From an uncultured Sphingomonadales bacterium (GTDB taxonomy: Bacteria > Pseudomonadota > Alphaproteobacteria > Sphingomonadales > Sphingomonadaceae), in assembly GCA_903828025.1 (NCBI GenBank), contig CAIKKO010000294.1, positions 1-5,595 of the forward strand: DNA of 5,595 nucleotides, written 5' to 3'. A program made the position numbers and the translations under genes. Each line of letters starts with the position of its first letter. Position 1 is the stretch's first letter. A model generated the notes under the pieces. It made no database searches, had not been told where the DNA came from, and saw nothing but the letters and a program-made list of their open reading frames with translations. Shown in pieces: positions 1 to 3,772 of this stretch.

Positions 1-177
1 AGCCACGACCGCTTCTTCCTCGACCGCCTCGCCACCCACATCCTCGCGTTCGAGGGCGACAGCCACGTCGAATGGTTCGAAGGCAACTTCGAAGCCTACG
101 AAGAAGACAAGCGCCGGAGACTGGGCGATGCGGCGGACCGGCCGACCCGGCTGGCCTACAAGAAGCTGACGCGGTGA
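1..177 (+). CDS. ettA: EttA-type ABC-F ATPase, C-terminal end only (5' truncated by window)
   Basis: These are the last 58 codons of an ABC-F protein. It begins inside the second nucleotide-binding domain at the H-loop (SHDRFFLDR, residues 1-9 here), continues through ATHILAFEG and a VEWFEGNFEAYEEDK segment, and ends in a basic YKKLTR tail before TGA at 175-177. The FEGN-F-x-x-Y-E-E sequence and the short basic tail match EttA rather than Uup or the antibiotic-resistance ABC-F proteins. EttA binds the ribosomal E site and, depending on ATP/ADP level, gates entry into the elongation cycle (family knowledge). The Walker A, signature and Walker B motifs lie upstream of the window. The stop codon abuts the stop of the next, opposite-strand gene with no spacer, so any terminator must lie inside coding sequence. 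The family call is firm; the EttA subgroup is likely. Confidence 0.9.
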   Translation, partial: SHDRFFLDRLATHILAFEGDSHVEWFEGNFEAYEEDKRRRLGDAADRPTRLAYKKLTR

Positions 178-780
178 TCAAACCGTAACAGGTCGAAGAT
201 GGGGCGATTCAGAACCAACTGCTTCGCCCCATCCCCAGAGCTCGATTTCCCGATTCACAGTCCTGCGCCAAGCGTCCGGCATGATTGGCGCTTCATGGAG
301 CTTGTGGCTTGCAGACTTTCGAATTTGACGTTGAATTTTCCCGAAGGTCGACCTGAACGCTTTCCAGTCAACTTCGGCCACCATGTCTTCTCGGAAATCA
401 GAGCGCTGGGCCGCGCCCTTTTCACTCCAGCATGTCAGGCTACTAGCGCCAAGGCACCCGCGCTGTTCGCCGAACCAGATGTAGTCAATGAATGCCGCGC
501 TTCTTAAGACCGTGCGCCCCCTTGCGCCTAGTTTCTGCTGCGTCTCCGCATTGAATACGACATCTTGAACCCTAGGCATGCCGCCAACCGCAGATGGCCA
601 CGCGGTCATGTGGCGATTCCCAGAACGCAAGCGCGCCTCAATCTCTTCCCAGGAATTGAACCACTTGTTAGGCTCATCTGGCTCTGAGTAGCTTTCGAGC
701 AGCCTCATTTCGGGCATGTCGTATAACCACTGCCAAACTTGAAGCAGATCGGTATCTGTGGCGAAGAAATCAAATTCCAA
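178..780 (-). CDS. Uncharacterised Trp-rich protein, 200 aa, TTG start
   Basis: I do not recognise this family. The protein is soluble-looking, with no signal peptide or membrane segment. It has 11 Trp in 200 residues (16, 18, 40, 44, 61, 102, 118, 139, 171, 182, 184). The N-terminus is acidic and aromatic (FDFFATDTDLLQVWQWLYD). The C-terminal third has a basic helix-like stretch around 141-161, then APIMPDAW (164-171) and ELWGWGEA (180-187). The start is TTG at 780-778, chosen because AAAAGGA (789-795) precedes it by 8 nt and the first in-frame ATG (Met22) would remove the WQW region. It begins 18 nt after the Uma2 B stop, so it is probably the last gene of that operon. Sample 60-base blocks inside it run from about 42 to 58% GC, against about 77% in a block of rsh, which suggests foreign origin. 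The ORF ends exactly at the ettA stop. The gene is probably real; its function is unknown. Confidence 0.7.
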   Translation of the reverse strand: MEFDFFATDTDLLQVWQWLYDMPEMRLLESYSEPDEPNKWFNSWEEIEARLRSGNRHMTAWPSAVGGMPRVQDVVFNAETQQKLGARGRTVLRSAAFIDYIWFGEQRGCLGASSLTCWSEKGAAQRSDFREDMVAEVDWKAFRSTFGKIQRQIRKSASHKLHEAPIMPDAWRRTVNREIELWGWGEAVGSESPHLRPVTV

Positions 781-788
781 GGCGAGCG

Positions 789-795
789 TCCTTTT
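789..795 (-). promoter_or_regulatory. Shine-Dalgarno site deciding the TTG start of the unknown gene
   Basis: On the minus strand the short gap after the Uma2 B stop reads AAAAGGA, followed by 8 nt and then TTG. This is the best ribosome-binding site in the three-gene unit, and it is the reason to prefer TTG at 780 over the internal ATG codons. It indicates independent translation initiation of the third gene within the operon. Confidence 0.6.
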
Positions 796-798
796 GGC

Positions 799-1362
799 TC
801 AAGTCCTGCTGAGCTCTACCACCAGCCCCGGCACGGTCATCGCCTCCACCCGCGCACCCAGCGGCACCTCGCGCCGCTCGGCATAGCCTTCCACGCCCGG
901 CGACCACATCTGGTGGGTAATTTGCCGCTCGACATCGACGACCCAATATTCCGGGATGCCGTGCGCCGCATAGAGCCGCAGCTTGCGGCCAAGATCATCG
1001 GCAAGCGTCGTATCGGAAATCTCGATTGCCAGCACGACATCGGCACCGATAACGACTTTACCTTCGGCCTGCCGTGCGAGGGCAATGTCTGGCTCTGGCA
1101 CGGAGCCCGAATCCAGTTCTATCGACGGGGTCGATAGCAGGATCAGCGGCGAACCTTTCAACGCGTGGTATAGTTCGCCAACAAGCATTGCATGCACCCG
1201 GGCATGTCGCGCATGAACCGCATTCACGACCCGCAGCTCTCCCTCGATCAGTTCGGCTTTCACGAAATCGGTGAACGCGCCCGCATCCGCCAGCACCCAG
1301 AAATCGCGCGCCGTCAGCCGCGCCGGTTGGGGGGATGTGCTAATGGGGAGCGCAGCGGTCAT
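799..1362 (-). CDS. Uma2-family (DUF820) PD-(D/E)XK nuclease-fold protein, copy B
   Basis: The protein has 187 aa, the usual Uma2 length. The PD-(D/E)XK-like core is intact: an early E37 in KAELIEGE, D92 in PEPDI, E114 in LAIEISDTT, K127 in DLGRKLRLYA, then the family signature HGIPEYWVVD (134-143). The C-terminal part carries HQMWSP (150-155) and LGARVEAMTVPGL (168-180). Uma2 proteins are predicted restriction-endonuclease-like nucleases that are widespread as multicopy genes. No physiological role or target is established that I can cite. The ATG at 1362-1360 is preferred over a TTG 19 codons upstream: it aligns with the N-terminus of copy A, while the extension would overlap copy A's coding sequence. 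No clear Shine-Dalgarno precedes it, and a 6-codon mini-ORF ends on its start codon. It lies 31 nt after copy A and 18 nt before the unknown gene, consistent with one operon. Confidence 0.93.
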   Translation of the reverse strand: MTAALPISTSPQPARLTARDFWVLADAGAFTDFVKAELIEGELRVVNAVHARHARVHAMLVGELYHALKGSPLILLSTPSIELDSGSVPEPDIALARQAEGKVVIGADVVLAIEISDTTLADDLGRKLRLYAAHGIPEYWVVDVERQITHQMWSPGVEGYAERREVPLGARVEAMTVPGLVVELSRT

Positions 1363-1379
1363 GGCGCGAAAACTATCAT
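1359..1379 (-). other. Possible 6-codon leader ORF overlapping the Uma2 B start (ATGA)
   Basis: On the minus strand, ATG at 1379-1377 opens a frame encoding MIVFAP. Its TGA (1361-1359) overlaps the Uma2 B ATG as ATGA. Both ATGs sit in the same context, CGCGCCATGA, because a 10-nt direct repeat places one copy at 1359-1368 and the other at 1376-1385. The overlap could allow reinitiation on a gene that lacks its own Shine-Dalgarno. It could equally be chance from the small repeat. Confidence 0.25.
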
Positions 1380-1386
1380 GGCGCGC

Positions 1387-1404
1387 CGGGAAATCAAATT
1401 CCCG
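1387..1404. repeat. Small inverted repeat at the end of Uma2 copy A
   Basis: CGGGAA at 1387-1392 and TTCCCG at 1399-1404 form a perfect 6-bp stem around a 6-nt loop that contains the TGA stop of Uma2 copy A (1396-1394). There is no T-run, so it is not a convincing terminator. It might influence translation between copies A and B. Confidence 0.35.
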
Positions 1405-1963
1405 CCGTGTCCATGGCAAGCCCTGCCACCGTCATCGCCTCCACGCGCGCACCCAGCGCCACAACACGCTTCTCGCGGTAGCTCTTGCCAGACGGCGACC
1501 ACATCTGGTGGATCACCTTGCCTTCCGCATCGATCACCCAATATTCGGCAATCCCCGCCGCAGCATAGATGCGCAGTTTGCGGCCAAGGTCGATCTTGAG
1601 CGTGGTATCGGCAACCTCCACCAGCAGCGCGACGCTTTCCAGCGGCACCACATCAGGCCCTTTGTAGCGGGTGACGACAATGTCCGGCTCGGGCAGCGAC
1701 GTGTCACTCACCCGGGTAGAAGCCTCGACAATCGGGCGCAGTTCGGTGTCCATCTGGCGCAGGGCGAGCGCCAGTTCCACGGCCAGTTCCGTCTTGATCC
1801 GCGCATGGCGGCTGTGCTGCGCGTTCATGAAATAGATTTCACCGTCGAGCAGCTCCGTCTTGGAATACTCCGCAAACGCGCCATTGTCGTTGAGCAGCAG
1901 GAAGTCATCGACGCGCAGCCGCACTTTCGCGGGTGTGGTGACAGGGCGGAACGGCGAATTCAT
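1394..1963 (-). CDS. Uma2-family (DUF820) PD-(D/E)XK nuclease-fold protein, copy A
   Basis: The protein has 189 aa and all the Uma2 landmarks: E37 in KTELLDGE, D94 in LPEPDI, E116 in LLVEVADTT, K129 in DLGRKLRIYA, then AGIAEYWVID (136-145), HQMWSP (152-157) and LGARVEAMTV (170-179). By eye it is roughly half identical to copy B, with the highest identity in the C-terminal half. Divergence is greatest around residues 65-90, before PEPD. It is the first gene of the minus-strand unit. The ATG at 1963-1961 has no Shine-Dalgarno, but a TAGAAT -10-like box lies only 6 nt upstream, which fits leaderless translation. The start also lies in a short GAATTC/GAATTC inverted repeat (1956-1961 and 1968-1973), with the A and T of ATG in the loop. 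The family call is secure; the biological role and substrate are unknown. Confidence 0.94.
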   Translation of the reverse strand: MNSPFRPVTTPAKVRLRVDDFLLLNDNGAFAEYSKTELLDGEIYFMNAQHSRHARIKTELAVELALALRQMDTELRPIVEASTRVSDTSLPEPDIVVTRYKGPDVVPLESVALLVEVADTTLKIDLGRKLRIYAAAGIAEYWVIDAEGKVIHQMWSPSGKSYREKRVVALGARVEAMTVAGLAMDTAGI

Positions 1964-1969
1964 GCCGGA

Positions 1970-1998
1970 ATTCTATCAGTGCGCCGCCGCACCAGCAA
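1970..1998 (-). promoter_or_regulatory. Candidate sigma70-type promoter for the Uma2 unit
   Basis: On the minus strand, TTGCTG (1998-1993) and TAGAAT (1975-1970) are separated by exactly 17 nt. They match the TTGACA/TATAAT consensus at 3/6 and 5/6 positions. Only 6 nt separate the -10 box from the Uma2 A ATG. A start site at normal distance would therefore fall on or next to the A of ATG, giving a leaderless mRNA. The absence of a Shine-Dalgarno agrees with this. No alternative pair of comparable quality was found in the gap. Confidence 0.45.
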
Positions 1999-2119
1999 GC
2001 GCCGCGCTATTGGCTTCAATCTGAACAACAGGCCACGCGGCGGTTCAGCGCGCGGACAGCGCGACTCGGATAGCAATAGTGCTACAACACGAACTGGGTC
2101 GATCACGACTCAGCCAACC

Positions 2120-2123
2120 GGAG
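2120..2123 (+). promoter_or_regulatory. Shine-Dalgarno site of the RcnB-like gene
   Basis: GGAG lies 8 nt before the ATG at 2132. The open frame runs in phase much further upstream, through the antisense of both Uma2 genes. This site, together with the signal peptide that starts directly at this ATG, fixes the true start. Confidence 0.7.
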
Positions 2124-2131
2124 CCGGGATT

Positions 2132-3256
2132 ATGGCCGCCAAGTCCGTTTTGAAGAGCAGCGTTTCCGCCGTTCTCGCCGTAGCATTGGGTATGGGCCTT
2201 GGAACGGGCCTGCTGCTGCCCGGCGCGGCGCAGGCGCAGGAGCAGCGCGATCACGGTGACAGGGGGGGCGCACGCAACGCGCCCGCGCCCGCTCGCGCGC
2301 CAGCCCCCGCACCCATACGTCAGGCGCCCCCGCAGGTGCCTGTGATGGCGCGCCCGATGCCGTCCACCGCGCAAGTGCCTTCGTGGCAGAACCGTGGCCC
2401 CGCAGCCAGCCCCCAGCCAAGCTGGAACAACCGGCCCGCCGTGGTCTCGCAGGGCGGGCAGCCCGATCGCGGCCGTCCGGCGAGGCAGCAAGGGGATCGC
2501 GGCAGCAGCAGCAATACGCCGCCCGCGTGGAGTGGCCGCCCGGCGTGGCAGCAAGGCAATCAAGTGCCCGGTCGCAACCCGACTTATGCCGATCCCGCGC
2601 GCAATACCACCTATCGCCCGCAGCCCGGCCGCGATGAGCGCACCCCCGATCACTCCAACGATCACTCCAACGACCACAGCGCGAGCTGGAGCAAGGACAA
2701 GAACGGCAACTGGTATCGCGACAACAGCTGGCAGTGGCGGCAGGACAACAATGGCCAGTATTACCGCGACCATAACCCCAACTGGGGCCGCGATACCAAC
2801 GGCCAGTACTACCGCAACGGCAACGGCGCGAACACCGGGCGCGGCAACGACTGGAACCGCGGCGGCTATGCCAACGGATCCAACGGCTATGGCCACAACG
2901 GCTACGGCAACAACGGAGACGGCAACAACGGCTATGCCCGGCGCGACTGGGATCACGATGGCTGGCGGCGCGACAACCGCTACAACTGGTTCGGCTGGCG
3001 CAACCAGCACCGCGATGTGTTCCGCGGCGGTGCCTATTACGCGCCCTATCGCGATTATTCGTACAGCCGCCTGAGCATCGGCCTGTTCCTCGGCGATGCG
3101 TTCTATGACCAGCGCTACTGGATCAGCGATCCTTATGCCTATCGCCTGCCCCCGGCCTATGAGCCCTACCGCTGGGTGCGCTATTACGACGACGTGCTGC
3201 TGGTCGATACCTATTCAGGCGAAGTGGTGGACGTGATCTACGACTTCTTTGATTGA
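2132..3256 (+). CDS. Secreted RcnB-family protein with low-complexity and 16-residue repeats
   Basis: The protein has 374 aa. Residues 1-35 form a classic Sec signal peptide: K4/K8, a hydrophobic core 11-29, and probable cleavage after AAQA (32-35). It should be periplasmic or exported. The mature chain has a Pro/Ala tract (50-70) and W-x-x-R-P-A units near 85, 98 and 133. These are followed by DHSNDHSNDHS (173-183), three exact-period 16-residue repeats (186-233), an Asn/Gly/Tyr tract (244-269), and a C-terminal RcnB-like domain with YRLPPAYEPYRWVRYYDDVL (337-356) ending in DVIYDFFD. E. coli RcnB is a small periplasmic protein in nickel/cobalt homeostasis. This one is much longer and lacks any neighbouring efflux gene, so a metal role is not shown. 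Long RcnB-like proteins of this type are common in sphingomonads. The start is fixed by GGAG and the signal peptide. A hairpin follows the stop. Confidence 0.9.
   Translation: MAAKSVLKSSVSAVLAVALGMGLGTGLLLPGAAQAQEQRDHGDRGGARNAPAPARAPAPAPIRQAPPQVPVMARPMPSTAQVPSWQNRGPAASPQPSWNNRPAVVSQGGQPDRGRPARQQGDRGSSSNTPPAWSGRPAWQQGNQVPGRNPTYADPARNTTYRPQPGRDERTPDHSNDHSNDHSASWSKDKNGNWYRDNSWQWRQDNNGQYYRDHNPNWGRDTNGQYYRNGNGANTGRGNDWNRGGYANGSNGYGHNGYGNNGDGNNGYARRDWDHDGWRRDNRYNWFGWRNQHRDVFRGGAYYAPYRDYSYSRLSIGLFLGDAFYDQRYWISDPYAYRLPPAYEPYRWVRYYDDVLLVDTYSGEVVDVIYDFFD
2687..2830 (+). repeat. Three tandem 48-nt (16-residue) repeats in the RcnB-like gene
   Basis: Trp186, Trp202 and Trp218 begin three units of exactly 16 residues with the pattern W-x-x-D-x-N-G-x-[YW]-Y-R-[DN]-x4. 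Units 2 and 3 share NGQYYR, and unit 1 has NGNWYR. The codons have partly diverged, so selection appears to hold the protein pattern rather than the DNA. The D-x-N-G spacing, together with the preceding His/Asp tract, suggests a binding surface, possibly for metal or polysaccharide. That function is inference. Confidence 0.8.
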
Positions 3257-3262
3257 ACCAAT

Positions 3263-3297
3263 CCGGTTTGCGCCCTTGGCAGCGGAGCGCAAACCGG
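3263..3297. terminator. Strong hairpin between the convergent RcnB-like and SnoaL-like genes
   Basis: CCGGTTTGCGC (3263-3273) and GCGCAAACCGG (3287-3297) form a perfect 11-bp stem with a 13-nt loop, starting 6 nt after the RcnB-like stop. Neither side has a T-run, so it is not a textbook intrinsic terminator. Its place between two converging genes suggests bidirectional termination or mRNA 3'-end protection. The rest of the 77-bp gap holds only an 8-bp direct repeat, TCCTAAGG (3317-3324 and 3332-3339), the second copy running over the SnoaL-like stop codon. Confidence 0.6.
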
Positions 3298-3333
3298 CCA
3301 TGGCCCCAGCCTAAAATCCTAAGGCCTCAAGTC

Positions 3334-3762
3334 CTAAGGTGCCGCATCCGCACCGCCGGTTAATCCCAGCTGCCGCTTCACCGCGTCAATATCGCCGAGC
3401 ACCCACAGCTGGGTGATCTGTCCGTCGGCCGTGTCAAAGAATGCCGCGCCGGGCCAGACGATCTGCCGCCCGGTCGCGGGAACCCCGAAGAACACGCCTT
3501 GGTGTTGTCCGCCAAACGTGAGCCGCACCGCCGCGCGGGTGCCTTGCTCGACAATTGCCTCGATGGTGCACGTATAGCCCGCCAGCGCCGCATGAATTTG
3601 CCGCATATAGGCGATGAAGCCATCAGGGCCTTTGGTCTCAGGCCCCAGTGAACCGCGAAACCGGAAATCGGCATGCAGAATTTCGCGCGCCACCGCCTCG
3701 TCCGCGCGGTTCCACACCGCGTGATAGAAGCGTTCGACCAGGTGTGTCGGCCCGTTGCTCAC
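3334..3762 (-). CDS. SnoaL-like / ester cyclase family small protein (NTF2-like fold)
   Basis: The protein has 142 aa from GTG at 3762-3760. An N-terminal helix (HLVERFYHAVWNRADE, 7-22) is followed by ILHADFRFRG (28-37), GPDGFIAYMRQIH (45-57), VRLTFGGQHQG (79-89) with GVFFGVPATGR (89-99), and a terminal FFDTADGQITQLWVLGD (108-124). These match the SnoaL-like cyclase group of the NTF2-like superfamily: a cone-shaped alpha/beta fold with a small-molecule pocket, often dimeric. Members include polyketide cyclases, but most stand-alone bacterial copies have no known substrate, and none can be assigned here. GTG is preferred because GAGGG lies 5 nt upstream. A TTG four codons earlier overlaps the rsh stop and has no good site. 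It lies 8 nt downstream of rsh on the same strand, so it is probably co-transcribed and translationally coupled. Confidence 0.87.
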   Translation of the reverse strand: MSNGPTHLVERFYHAVWNRADEAVAREILHADFRFRGSLGPETKGPDGFIAYMRQIHAALAGYTCTIEAIVEQGTRAAVRLTFGGQHQGVFFGVPATGRQIVWPGAAFFDTADGQITQLWVLGDIDAVKRQLGLTGGADAAP

Positions 3763-3767
3763 AGGAG

Positions 3768-3772
3768 CCCTC
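3768..3772 (-). promoter_or_regulatory. Shine-Dalgarno site of the SnoaL-like gene, overlapping the rsh stop
   Basis: On the minus strand the rsh terminator reads TTTGAGGG. The GAGGG overlaps the TGA stop by two bases and stands 5 nt before GTG (3762). A ribosome finishing rsh would cover this site, which favours coupled initiation and supports GTG as the start. Confidence 0.6.

Larger units (their letters stand above)
836..1511. repeat. Diverged tandem duplication: 3' parts of the two Uma2 genes at a 595-nt offset
   Basis: Bases 836-863 match 1431-1458 at 27 of 28 positions (encoding LGARVEAMT). Bases 898-916 match 1493-1511 at 19 of 19 (encoding HQMWSP and flanks). Both pairs are colinear near a 595-nt offset, and an ACCCAATATTC match further along preserves the order. 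The similarity extends to DNA level in the C-terminal halves while the N-terminal halves have diverged. This supports tandem duplication, possibly followed by local gene conversion. Confidence 0.8.
1964..2131. other. Divergent intergenic region between the Uma2 unit and the RcnB-like gene
   Basis: This is the only sizeable non-coding gap in the window (168 bp). It must hold the promoters for both divergent units. The leftward one is proposed at 1970-1998. For the rightward gene I see no convincing -35/-10 pair; TACAAC at 2083-2088 is a weak -10 candidate without a matching -35. A short perfect inverted repeat, TAGCA-ATAG-TGCTA (2071-2084), could be an operator, but its length does not exclude chance. 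Confidence 0.5.

Noticed and set aside
1360..1419. Longer Uma2 B protein starting at TTG 1419
   Set aside because: The extra 19 residues overlap copy A's coding end and have no counterpart in copy A. The ATG at 1362 gives matching N-termini.
178..1963. Toxin-antitoxin or restriction-modification system
   Set aside because: There is no methyltransferase, antitoxin-like DNA-binding domain or known toxin motif. A Uma2 nuclease fold alone does not justify the label.
2071..2084. TAGCA-ATAG-TGCTA inverted repeat as a regulator operator
   Set aside because: A 5-bp arm is too short to separate from chance, and there is no second copy or adjacent regulator gene. It is noted only within the intergenic entry.
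1271..2131. Plus-strand open frame running in phase into the RcnB-like gene (would add 287 codons upstream)
   Set aside because: It is the antisense of both Uma2 genes and the intergenic region. The product is Arg/His-rich without family features, while a signal peptide and Shine-Dalgarno begin exactly at the ATG at 2132.
2045..3010. Minus-strand 321-codon open frame, extremely Val/Ala/Ile-rich and membrane-like
   Set aside because: It is the antisense shadow of the low-complexity RcnB-like gene. The hydrophobic appearance comes from reading Asn/Gly/Asp/Tyr codons in reverse complement.
2394..3074. Plus-strand Thr/Ala-rich open frame of 226 codons inside the RcnB-like gene
   Set aside because: It is an alternative-frame reading of the repetitive GC-rich tract. 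It has no ribosome-binding site and no family similarity, and the RcnB-like frame is clearly the coding one.
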